From assembly GCA_043228905.1 (NCBI GenBank), contig JBHGNT010000021.1, positions 9,300,001-9,364,000 of the forward strand: a stretch of DNA of 64,000 nucleotides, given 5' to 3'. The DNA comes from Azolla caroliniana (taxonomy: Eukaryota > Polypodiophyta). The notes under the pieces were generated by a model. The model searched no databases. It saw only the letters and a program-made list of their open reading frames with translations, and was not told the DNA's origin. Numbering within the stretch: the first letter of the stretch is position 1; each line of letters begins with the position of its first letter. Positions 1-9,618 of the stretch are shown one piece after another. The position numbers and the translations under genes were made by a program.

Positions 1-546
1 AGGAAGAGAGAAAGAAGATACATAAATCCAAGTCTACAAAGATATATGGATAACAACACAACCACACTACATGAATAAGCAAGAAAAACACCACAACAAG
101 TAGACTCCATCGTCACCACCTTATTCTTCTTCCTTTATATAAAAGTCTTCTCAACTAGATAACTTTCCTCTTTTTTACGTTTTTTTTAGAAGTTTTCCAT
201 CTCCTATTCTTAGCTATTACACAACGATCTTCTAATCGTCATATCTCCCTCATCCAAGTTCCAACTTTAGAGCTTTAAAAAGCTACGGATAGCTCTCTTT
301 TCATAAGCTTTCCAACTAATATTTGAACATGATATTTGACTTCCAAATGAATGAGTTATGAGCGTTCGTTGTAGACTGTGTTTTGGTGCCCCGCTTTTTT
401 GTTCTTTTACTTTTCTCCATCTTTCTTACTTTTAGTTTGACTTATCCTCCAAACCTTAGCTCGTGTTCTTGGACTCCGGATGTGAATGCTCCATACCTTA
501 TATTTTTGTAGTGTCCAATACCTTGAATTCTAAAATCACTTTCACA
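1..546 (-). mobile_element. 3' LTR of gypsy-B, cut by window start
   Basis: This stretch is repeated nearly base for base at 2640-2852 joined to 12944-13297, and again at 38210-38831. All copies end on the plus strand with ctttcaca, so on the minus strand the LTR begins TGTGAAAG. The copy is the downstream LTR of a minus-strand element, because a polypurine tract lies just inside it and a primer-binding site lies just inside the other copy. About 80 bp of the LTR lie outside the window. Confidence 0.8.
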
Positions 547-570
547 TTTAGCCCCCCCCCTTGCTTCTTG
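547..570 (-). other. polypurine tract of gypsy-B
   Basis: Read on the minus strand, a purine-rich run with nine consecutive G residues directly precedes the TGTGAAAG start of the 3' LTR. This is where plus-strand DNA synthesis would be primed in an LTR retrotransposon. Together with the primer-binding site at 2545-2559 it fixes the element's orientation. Confidence 0.65.
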
Positions 571-1019
571 GTGAACCATTTATGGTGAACCCTAAGTTAC
601 CAATAAAACAAAAGATTCTCCTTCACCTTATTCATGGCTATAGACAAAGAAGTTGAAAAAAAAGAAACAAATTATGTGAGTAAAACCCCCGCTAGTCGGT
701 AGGAAAAACCTCACACTCCTAGACACACACCCACACACACATTGACAATTGCCATTGCCATCTTTCTCCTTGTCAACACAAAGAAAGAGGTTACCACAAT
801 TACCATGTCTTTGTCAACTCTCCAAACATGAGTAGGGTCATGCGATACATAACTCTTGAGAGAAGTAAGCATGTCAACATATGAATAAACCTTTTGAGCG
901 AGCGAACCTTTTGCACAAACACCTTCAAAGCTTTGAGACTTGTTGGAGTTGTCACCTTTTGAATTACTTTGATCTTTGATTCCATGTGAATTCCTTCTTG
1001 GCACATGACATTCTCCACA
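571..1019 (-). other. gypsy-B internal region, no domain recognised
   Basis: This lies between the RT stump and the polypurine tract. Short minus-strand open stretches exist (for example 711-1004), but none shows a domain I recognise. In a complete element the rest of reverse transcriptase, RNase H and integrase would be here, so this is best read as the scar of a large internal deletion. Confidence 0.4.
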
Positions 1020-1520
1020 CTACCTTGTTTTGTATGTTTGAAAATTTTCATCTATAATCTCATCTCGAAAAGGAAGCAAAAATAGATCTCGTTTGGTTGA
1101 ATCATTCAAGGGTTGGAAGTTGATGTCTTTCTCCTTCGGAACCACAACAATAGGTGAGACAAACTTCAAATCCTCCAACTTGATGTGGTGCTTGATGCCT
1201 TCTACTCTTATCTGTGAATAGTCATTTATGAATAACTTTGGAAACTTAAAAAGAAGAGAAATAAACCTTAGATCCTCTTCTCCTTGTACATCATTTGAAA
1301 TCATCTTCTTTTTCCCCTTTAGGGTGATAATACTTTTCTCTTCAATGACTTCTTCTTCCTCCTTAGACACCATGCGGAATGATTTGTTTTCCCAATCCCA
1401 CAAAGATTCATCAATTGTTTGGCTTTCCTCTTCTTGCTTGCCATTGTTGATAGATGATTCCTTCTCCTTTATACATTTGATTAGTTGTGGTGGATCCTTT
1501 GATGGTTCATGATACTCCAA
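1020..1520 (-). pseudogene. gypsy-B pol remnant: N-terminal stump of reverse transcriptase
   Basis: The minus-strand frame has an acidic, lysine-rich N-terminal half. About residues 115-160 match the start of a Ty3/gypsy reverse transcriptase: VSPIVVVPKEKD, then an LN-x(2)-T-like stretch, then LFLLPFRDEIID. This corresponds to SPIVVVPKKGK and the later PLPF motif in gypsy-A pol at 6480-6600. The frame stops right after this point, so the palm domain with the catalytic aspartates is absent. A retrotransposon lacking RT, RNase H and integrase could only move with enzymes supplied by a relative. The motif match is visible; calling the element non-autonomous is inference. Confidence 0.6.
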
Positions 1521-2038
1521 TAATGCATTACAAGTAATTCTCTTGGCTCTTGATCAAATTGTTGTTGAAGAGTTGATGCCCACATAACTTTGTTGCTACT
1601 CAATGCAAATCCAAAACACAAATCTTGCATGAACACCTTCATACACTGCAACTTGGCACTTACCAATGCTTCCTTACATGCATTGATCTCCAAAAGCCAA
1701 TCTCCAGCTATCACTTCTAGGTTACATTCTTCATCTTGCAACTCCCTTGTGGGTACTTCACCATGAACAAATTTTTCTATCATATCTTCCATTTCATCTT
1801 GCACATATTCATCATCAACCACCATATCGCTTGTTGTATCAATAATGTCCTCAACATGATGTACATTGGCATCACCATCCATAACATCGCTTCTCATAAC
1901 AATCTCCTTGGATTCGTCTTTCACATCATGATTCTTTATATCATGGTTGCCCTCATGAACTATATGGGGGAACTCCACATTCATCACCTCTTCTTCTTTG
2001 TCTCTGGAATCACCTTCATAGACATCATTATAACTCAA
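1481..2038 (-). pseudogene. gypsy-B middle ORF, acidic protein of unknown function
   Basis: A minus-strand frame of 185 codons lies between the gag-like ORF and the RT stump. It is rich in Asp, Glu, Val and His, with repeated short blocks such as HDIKNHDVKDE. No zinc knuckle or protease signature is visible. By position it should be the gag C-terminus or protease linker of gypsy-B. It overlaps the RT stump frame by about 40 bp. Low complexity makes functional assignment unsafe. Confidence 0.4.
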
Positions 2039-2146
2039 AAAATTAGAATAATGATATGAGAGAACCTATTGAATCGGACATTGTAAGTATGCTGGTTGTT
2101 GGCTCATGACCGATCCACAATTATTATAGCTTGGATTTATGGTATA

Positions 2147-2558
2147 TCACGTTGATACTCCATATGCTTCACCGAATAACAACTTCTTCAATTGTTGATC
2201 ATAACTTTGACATACTCGAAGCAAATCATGGAAAGAACTTGGGTACTTCATATGCACTTCATATTGAAAATATGGATCTAGCCATGCTTTGAATCTTTGC
2301 ATCTTGAAGTATACATCTTCAACGCCTCCAACAAGTCGAATCCAAGTGGACCATATATCCAAAAACGTCTTCTCATACTCGAGGTAGCACATTGATGAAA
2401 CCATACGCAATTGGAAAATTTCTCTTCGTAGATTTGTCGCATCGTGAACTCCATATCTTGCCATCAGTTTGATGATGAATCGGTAGATCCAACCATCAAT
2501 GAGTGGACAACCGTTCCTCCCGTTATACGGAAAGGATCGGCCCTCCCTGGAGCGCCAA
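2147..2558 (-). pseudogene. gypsy-B Gag-like capsid fragment
   Basis: The minus-strand frame starts just inside the primer-binding site and reads through a capsid-like stretch: GPLIDGW-type start (here CPLIDGWIYRF), then ARYGVHD, then a helical segment with YEKTF, DIWSTW and YPSSFHDLLR. This spacing of W, F and L residues resembles plant Ty3/gypsy retrotrans_gag domains, which form the particle that packages element RNA. The first clear Met in the frame is at 2464. No CCHC zinc knuckle follows. The domain assignment rests on pattern and on position between PBS and the RT stump. Confidence 0.55.
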
Positions 2559-2559
2559 A
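2545..2559 (-). other. primer-binding site of gypsy-B
   Basis: On the minus strand the sequence TTTTGGCGCTCCAGG immediately follows the LTR end. TGGCG-starting sites are typical of plant Athila/Tat-type Ty3/gypsy elements, where they pair with the 3' end of a tRNA. The site lies just inside the split 5' LTR and sets the element's direction. Confidence 0.6.
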
Positions 2560-2561
2560 AA

Positions 2562-2852
2562 TGATAGAGAGATGATAGAAAGAAGAGAGAAGGAAGATAT
2601 ATATATATCCAAAACCACAAAGATCTATTGATAATGAATAATCATGATAGAAGGAAGAGAGAAAGAAGATACATAAATCCAAGTCTACAACGATATATGG
2701 ATCACAACACAACCACACTACATGAATAGGCAAGAAAAACACCACAACAAGTAGACTCCATCCTCACCACCTTATTCTTCTTCCTTTATATAAAAGTCTT
2801 CTCAACTAGATAACTTTCCCTTGATTTCTTTTTTACATTTTTTTTAGAAGTT
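2562..2852 (-). mobile_element. gypsy-B 5' LTR, inner part (split by gypsy-A)
   Basis: This is the downstream part of the 5' LTR of gypsy-B on the minus strand. It ends in CTATCA next to the primer-binding site. It matches 1-190 and 38215-38470. At 2852 the match is broken by the start of gypsy-A (TGTTAC) and resumes at 12944-12950 with ttttccatctcc, exactly where the uninterrupted copy at 181-200 continues. A 4-5 bp target duplication (AGTT or AGTTT) can be read, but the same letters sit at the end of gypsy-A's LTR. Confidence 0.75.
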
Positions 2853-3313
2853 TGTTACCGGCTGGCAAGAAGGCTTAAGGAGGTCCAAACCAGAGTGTGA
2901 AAAGGAATAGTTTATTCGGGAACTGTTGTATTTAGTAGTCTTAATATATATATTAATATATAAGAAGAAGTGGACGGACGGACCGGAATCGGTATGCCGA
3001 TCCGGATCCGGACCGATCCCGAAAAGGTGCCGGTTGGCACCGTTTTGTATTTCGCATCGGAGACTTATATAAAGGCCCGGTTACAATGTAATCGAGAGCG
3101 GATAATTAATAGAACTTATTGACTTAATCTTTCAGTGTTGATTACCATTCTGTGCTTATTGTATATCTTACGCGTGTTAATGATGTATTGTTAAGTAATT
3201 GATTAAGGTCTAATTAAGCGTTGTGCCGTAAGTCATTCTGCCATACCACCCTTTGGTGAAGTGTCTTAAGTGGACACCCTGTGTTAGGCTGTTGTCCGGC
3301 CCTAGGAGTAACA
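2853..3313 (+). repeat. gypsy-A 5' LTR
   Basis: The 461 bp LTR has terminal inverted TGTTAC...GTAACA. It contains a TATA-like tatataaaggc at about 3066-3076, preceded by a GC-rich stretch of gaccgg/ccggat repeats. Transcription would start a little downstream of the TATA box. It matches 12480-12943 over its full length. Confidence 0.88.
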
Positions 3314-3320
3314 CAGTTTT

Positions 3321-3338
3321 TGGCGACCACGATTCCTG
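3321..3338 (+). other. gypsy-A primer-binding site
   Basis: TGGCGACCACGATTCC lies a few bases after the 5' LTR. The same TGGCGACCACGAT occurs next to the related LTR at 58460 on the minus strand, supporting conservation as a tRNA-primed start site. TGGCGAC-type sites are common in plant Tat-lineage gypsy elements. The tRNA partner is not determined here. Confidence 0.65.
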
Positions 3339-3470
3339 CACAATTGCAGTGAACATCGGCGTGAATGGATGACTAGGCCAACAGACGACCCGGTTACGTA
3401 GAGAGCACGAAGACTTGCTGAACGACGGAGGCGGCGAGAGGCTTTCTAGCAAGCAGCAGAAGAAATCCGA

Positions 3471-5130
3471 TTGGATCGATCATTTTCCAAAGTGATCCAG
3501 AAAGTGGCGGAGGAGTCGCTTCGTTTGCAACAAGACGCTTACCCGGACGAAGGAAGCAGCTTAAGCAGCCTCCGGGAAGCGGAATCCCTTCTCCAAGCCT
3601 TGGCCGGAAGAGACGGCGAATCCGAAGCATTTTCAGTGCTGGAATCGGATTCGGAAGGGGGTTACAGTGCGCACACGAACTATCGCAGTAGTAACGACAC
3701 CCCAGGAGGACCGAAGGACGAGGAGTCGGATACAGTACCGACACCGGAACCATAGTTGGCAGACCGGGAACCTCCGGCACTAGACGTGGAGCAACCTTCG
3801 GAGACGGAAGAAGACAAAGAAAGACCTCCAACACCGGAAGTCGAGCCGACAACACCAAAGGAAGACCGACAAAGACCTCTGACGCCAACGGAACAACAGG
3901 AAAAACCACTGACACCGCCAGCCCGCGTACCGACACTGGACGACGACATGCCGTTCCAGTACTCCAAGTATAGGGATGATCCAGACACGGAGGCTCATGT
4001 TCACTCGTTTCAACAAACATGGGAGGCGAACCATGTGTCACAACGGTTAACCGCGACAGAAGAGGAACGATCTAAGATAGCCAAATTCGGCGTGACATTG
4101 GAAGGACCGGCCGCTAGATGGCACCGGACGCAGGATCGCAGCACCATCACCACCTTTGCGGACCTGAAAGACAAATTCTTGCACTTCTTTCAGAAGGAGG
4201 TGGACCAGAGAGAAATGGTGGGCCTATTTTATACCATCCGGCAGGACCCCAAGGAGAGCATTCCGGAGTTTGTCATCCGGTTTCAACGGATGCACAGTCA
4301 GCTTACCCGCGCTCCTCTGGAGGAAAAAACACGGGCTATATTCTTAGCCGCGCTCTGGGAACCTCTACGAACGGTATGCACGGTCATCGACTTTCAACAC
4401 AAGCACCGTCGACCAGGTCATCGACCGGGTTAGAGAAATGGAGAAAACGAGCTCTTGGCTAACAATGGGAGCCCTCCAACGAGCATTACCAACCGATGAG
4501 GATCTCCGTTTCTGGCAAGCAATCCAATGCACGACCTGCTTGAATTCCGGACACTCGTCACTGGAGTGCACCATGCGGACGCACTACTTACTCTGCCAAT
4601 CTACGAGCCACACGATGGACCGGTGCGAATATAACTTATTGAATCGGCAAGCACCACCAGTCTGGCAAATCGAACCACGTAGCAGCCAAGACGAAGAAGA
4701 TGAGCGCTAGTGGCGAAAGGAGCGATATCGACCAACATAGGATGTTCGGTACGACAATCAACGAGAGAACTATGAACGGTACAAGAGATATGACGGGTAC
4801 CGAGATTACAACGGACGGTACGAGCATCACAACTGGGATCACTCCCTCGGGTATCACCAACGACGGGAAGATTACGGGAGATATGACGACCAACCCCGGC
4901 AAGGGTACCGCAACAAAAAGAACTTTAATAAAAAACGGCATTTCAAAAAAGGGAGCCACCCACGTGAACCGGAAAAGGCGCCTCAAGTAGCCAACCAGAC
5001 CAGAGCCCTGTGGTTACCAGAGGTCCTCCACCGGGTACAGGAAACAATGCCGAATCCAGCAATACCTGGAAAGCATATTGCTATTATTGCCGGCAAGAAG
5101 GACATTATAGTAATCAATGTCCGACAAAGA
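3471..5130 (+). pseudogene. gypsy-A gag (capsid and zinc knuckle), frameshifted
   Basis: This is the structural polyprotein that packages element RNA. The frame beginning near 3471 has a Pro/Glu/Thr-rich leader. An in-frame TAG at 3753 follows, and then a capsid domain (about 3950-4390) with YSKYRDDPDTEAH, GPAARWHR, and FLHFFQKEVDQREM followed by IPEFVIRFQRM. A +1 frameshift near 4385 is needed to reach a CX2CX4HX4C-like motif (CTTC...H...C, about 4529-4573) and an Arg/Tyr/Asp-rich stretch with RYD and DYGRYDD words (4740-4930). A second shift brings in a clean zinc knuckle CYYCRQEGHYSNQC at 5079-5120. Further TAGs at 4708 and 4738 are also in place of likely CAG codons. No ATG start is secure. 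Confidence 0.75.
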
Positions 5131-5450
5131 GCTATGATAAGCGACCGGTAGTAAACATGGTAGTCGCCGAAGTCGCAGACCTATAGCAGGTCACCACAAG
5201 GTTGAAGGGCAAGACGACGGAATGGGAGACACAAGAGGCCATCCGGAAACAGGCAACGAAATGGGTGAAAAAGGCAAATGAGCGAAACGTAGCAGAACTT
5301 GCGCTACAAAAGGAGAACACCGAAGAGCTCGCCGGCGGCAGTCAGTCCGAAAACGCGACATGGCAGGCATTGCAGGAATGCCAGATCACGCCGCCGTTAG
5401 GACGACTCTTGTAGCTAGTACCAAGATTCACAGAAAGACTCAAGTCTGGC

Positions 5451-5975
5451 ATGACGATAGGCGGAACACCACCGGCTCTGACATTCTTCTCAAATCCGGA
5501 GGAGGGACCAGCGGTGGTGGACACCAACAGTCCGGCAATTACTGCCATTGTGAAAGGGAAAGAACTCCCCGGCACGATAATAGACGGAGGCTCCGACGTT
5601 AATGTAATAAGCCTTCGAACGTGCGATGCTCTTGGAATCCAAGAGTGGGAGCGATGTCCGTTCTGGCTCCGAATGGCGGACACAAGCTCAGTGCGACTGA
5701 CAGGATTAATACGGGGCTTAGAAGTAACCATCGGGGGCCACACATTCCGAATCTCAGCCGTAGTTCTCCAGTTGCAGGCTCAAGGAGCGTACTCATTATT
5801 GTTGGGATGCCCTTGGTTAAAGAGGGCACACATAAAGCAGAACTGGAGGAGGAATATGATTATGTTCCGACGAGGAAAAGCGAAGGTACGGGTCATAACC
5901 AAGGAAGGGCACTGGCAAGGATCTGACACCGTTATATGCGGAGTGCATCAATATGCTGGAAGGATTAGCAGATGA
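5451..5975 (+). pseudogene. gypsy-A aspartic protease
   Basis: This is a retropepsin-type protease that would cut Gag-Pol. The active-site loop reads IIDGGSDVNVIS (Asp codon at 5583), that is D-G-G rather than the canonical D-S/T-G, a variant I associate with some plant gypsy lineages. The flap and second conserved region appear as GAYSLLLGCPWL, matching the usual ILGMPWL-like end of the domain. The frame differs from the pol frame that begins around 5925-5953, so a frameshift, programmed or mutational, lies between them. It is open through the domain. Confidence 0.7.
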
Positions 5976-7593
5976 AGAAGAAGATCAATACTTGCAGGAC
6001 AACCCGAAGATTGTACCCCTATTCGAAATTGACGTTGCCGAAGCGGTATCACCCTACTTACTGCAACTGGACGGAACCGAAGCGGAACCGGATAAAGAAG
6101 CAATCCAGGAGTTACGGCAAGCGCAAGAGGCGTTGGAAAGAGAAATGGCCGTATCACAGCGCGTAAAAGTGTCTCAATTAGAAGAGGTAAATCTAGGAAC
6201 GGCGGAGGAGGCAAAACCGGTGCACGTCGCCAAAGAAATGAATGCAAAGAACAAAACGGCGATAATTACACTCCTCAACGAGTTTCGCGACGTATTTGCT
6301 TGGTCTTATGAGGATATGAGAGGGCTGGATCCTCAGTTGTATCAACACCAGATACATCTGAGCAAAGACGCCAAGCCGGTAGCACAACGTCGGTACCGGA
6401 TGAACCCAAACTACGCCGCCAAAGTCAAGGAGGAAATCGACAAATTGCTGAGGGTTGGCTTCATCCGTCCCGTAAAGAAATCTACATGGCTGAGTCCGAT
6501 CGTAGTGGTACCGAAGAAGGGCAAAATTAGAGTTTGTGTCGACTATCAGAAGCTCAATGCGGCAACGGTAACGGATGCATTTCCACTTCCGTTTATGAAT
6601 GGAGTTTTGGATGCCGTCGCCGGCCATGAAGTCTACAGTTTCTTAGACGGATTCAATGGGTATAATCAGATCCAGATGCACCTTGATGATCAAGAGAAAA
6701 CGGCTTTCGTCACCGAATGGGGAGTGTTTGTTGCCGTGGTGATGATGTTCGAACTGAAAACGGCACCGGCAACATTCCAACGGATTATCATGGAGATCTT
6801 TGGCGAATACATACCAGCTTTTATGCAGGTGTTCCTTGACGACTTCGCCGTCTATAGCCGAGAAGAAGATCATTTGCAGCACCTCAGACTATGTCTAGAG
6901 AAGTGTAGGGCGTACCGGCTAAGCCTGAATCCGGCGAAGTGTGTATTCGAAGTGTCCAGCGGAACGCTACTAAGGCAAATTGTGAGCAAGGAAGACATTG
7001 CCGTAGATCCGGACAAAGTAAAAGAAATCCTGGAGGCACAGACACCAACAACGGCAAAGGCATTGAACCGTTTCTTAGGACAAATCCGTTGGCATAGCCG
7101 AATGCTCCGGTATTTGGCGGACCTAGCTACACCACTGCATGCTGCGGTACACCGAACACCGTTCCAGTGGACCGACACCGAAGATAAGGCGTATCGGGCA
7201 CTCAAAGTTCTATTGTCGCAAGCGCCGGTAGTGCAACCCCCGGATTGGGCGAAAGAATTTCATGTGTTCGTGGATGCGTCTGACATTGCAATTGGGAGCG
7301 CGTTGATGCAACTTACGGAGCCAAGATGGTACCGGCCCGTATATTACGCAAGCCGGAAGTTACCCCAAGCCGAACGAAATTACTCCACCACGGAAAGGGA
7401 AACTTTAGGCATGATCTACAACGTAACAAAATTCAAACACTATTTATTGGGAAGAAAGTTTTCCTTCCATGTAGATCACTCGGCACTCCTCTACCTAGTG
7501 TCCAAAGCGTCACTTACTGGTAAGTTGGCCCAGTGGACTTTGCTATTATAGGAATTCGAATTCGAGATATTCCACCGACCCGGCATACAGCAT
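5953..7593 (+). pseudogene. gypsy-A reverse transcriptase and RNase H
   Basis: The frame is open from 5953 to a TAG at 7549. RT motifs occur in order: LSPIVVVPKKGKIRVCVDY, LPFMNGVLDAV, FLDGFNGYNQI, then APATFQR, and the catalytic box FLDD at 6832-6843. The last is F-L-D-D, where Y-x-D-D is usual. RNase H follows with its acidic residues visible in VFVDASD, ERETLGMIY and HVDHSALLYL. The TAG at 7549 sits where CAG (Gln) is expected before EFEFEI and the HRPG motif, and the same frame continues. The domain converts element RNA to DNA. The order RT, RNase H, then integrase places it in Ty3/gypsy. Confidence 0.88.
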
Positions 7594-9195
7594 GTGGTAG
7601 CATATTATTTAAGCCGGTTAGATTCCGGCAAAACCGGTGACGGAGTACCGGACAAGTTTCCGGATGCTGAGCTATTTCGAGTGACTGCAGAAACGACAAC
7701 AGATGAAACGGTGGCACCAGAAGATAAGTGGCTAACAAATATGCACCAATTTCTGAGCACCGGATTTCCTCCGGAGGAGATGAACTGGGACGAGAGGAAG
7801 CGCCTGGCGGTACAAAGCCGACACTTCTGTTTATTACAGGACACGCTATACCACAAAGGTGCGGATGACATATGGTGACGAGCGGTGTGCAGTGACGAGA
7901 AAGAGGTAATACTACGGGAAGCACACTGCGGAGTCGCCGGAGGCCATTATGCCGGGGATGCTACGACAAGGAAGATATGGCAAACTGGCCTATGGTGGCT
8001 GACTACATTGAAAGACGCAGTCCGGTATGCGAAAGAGTGTGATCTATACCAGCAAATGGGCCAGCCAACGGAACAAGCTAGGATGCTGCACCAGCCAATA
8101 CTACTGCTGGAACCATTTCAGAAATGGGGACTGGATTTCGTCGGACCATTTAAACCACCGGCAATGAGAACTGGCAACCGGTATGTAATCGTCACGACGG
8201 ACTACTGCACTAAATGGGTGGAAGCGAAAGCCTTACGAGACAATACCGCGGTGTCAACAACAAAATTCTTATACGAATACATTTGGTGCCGGTACGGATG
8301 CCCCATAGAGCTGATAAGCGACCAAGGAGGATACTTTCTTGGACAAGTAGTGGAGAGCTTGACGTCATTCTATGCGGTAGTACATAAACGGAGCACCCCG
8401 TACTACCCACAAGCCAACGGATTAGCGGAGTCAACAAACAAAATGCTACAGAATATCCTGCGCAAGATTGTCAATGAGAATCAGACAGATTGGGACACGA
8501 AGCTGCACAGTGCGCTCTGGGCTTACCAGACAACGTACAAAACAAGCATCCGAACAACGCCGTTCCGGTTAGCATTTGGATTAGAGGCAGTCATGCCGGT
8601 TGAATTCCAGGTATTGAGCTTACGGATTCAGATTCGGGAATGACTCAATGAAAAGGAATCGGAGGCAATTCAGTTAAAGGCTCTCTGTGAACTAGAAGAA
8701 CACTGACTGGCGAGCATCATGCACCTGGAATTGGAACAACGACGACGGAAAGTGTTTGTAGATTGGCACCGAAAGGGAAACGAGAAAATGTTCGAAATCG
8801 ACGAGTCGGTACTAGTGTTCCAGACCCGGATGGGTAAAATGCCAGGGAAACTACGGTTTAGATGGACTGGACCGTACTGGATCACACGCGAGTTCAATGG
8901 ATCCTACCAGTTAGGGACACTTGCTGGTGAAGTGCAGGGTAAATGGGTCAATGGATTTAGACTAAAGCCATACAAAGGACCTATGCCCAAGAACCCATTT
9001 GAACGAAGGACCGACACTGAATCGGACGCCGGCAGGCCAACCAAGACGGCAACCTGTGAGGAAAATGGGTACCACCAAGCCGGTAAGGAGGACCACGAGC
9101 TGGCAACCGGGGAAAGCAAAACGACGACAAACCATCAAGAGGCCGGCATGGTGCGCGTTTCGGGTAAGGGTCCGATAGGACCGGAGAAAAATTAA
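7594..9195 (+). pseudogene. gypsy-A integrase with GPY/F-like C-terminus
   Basis: This continues in the same frame as RT. The zinc-binding region has paired His (AHCGVAGGH) but its last Cys is Tyr (CDLY at 8038-8049, consistent with TGC to TAC). The catalytic core has Asp at 8134 (LDFVGPF), Asp at 8320 (SDQGG) and Glu at 8428 (GLAEST), with exactly 35 residues between the last two. The C-terminal part has RWTGPYWI, a GPY/F-type module. TGA stops at 7876, 8641 and 8704 interrupt it, fitting CGA or TGG precursors. Integrase would join element ends to host DNA. This copy is inactive as written. Confidence 0.85.
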
Positions 9196-9618
9196 CCACA
9201 CAATTAATTTTAATAAAAAAAAGAAAAGAGAAAAAGAAAAAAGGAAAAGAAATAGCGAATCAAAGAAATCATGGAAAGGAGTGGTGGAAACGGCCATGCA
9301 AACGAGTAAAGAGGCACGTCGAAAAGGTACGAGGAGGCTATGAATAGGACATTAAACCACCGCCACATGGCACGCAATGCTATTATAGTACACGACCTAC
9401 ACATGCGGAGGCTCGAAAAAGGCGCCAAGATGCAGAGAGAAAAACCCCCACGCATCGAGACCTTCTCCTATCGCGAACCAAGGAGAACAGACGCAGACAA
9501 ATGCGTGAAGATCAATTGCAGAGAGCTCGCACACAGAGAACCCCCTCATTCAAAACTTTCTCTCTCACACTCTCCCCACCACCAAACCTCACCAACGCTC
9601 TCCGACCTCGACGCAAAG
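9196..9618 (+). promoter_or_regulatory. gypsy-A spacer resembling a gene promoter and leader
   Basis: A stretch of about 420 bp lies between pol and the extra ORF. It has an A-rich run (9205-9255), a TATA-like gctattatagtac near 9380, and then a C/T-rich leader (about 9550-9600, with ctctctcacactctccccaccacc) directly before the ATG at 9619. Pyrimidine-rich leaders of this kind are typical of plant mRNAs. The sequence is seen; that it is an independent promoter is inference. Confidence 0.35.
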
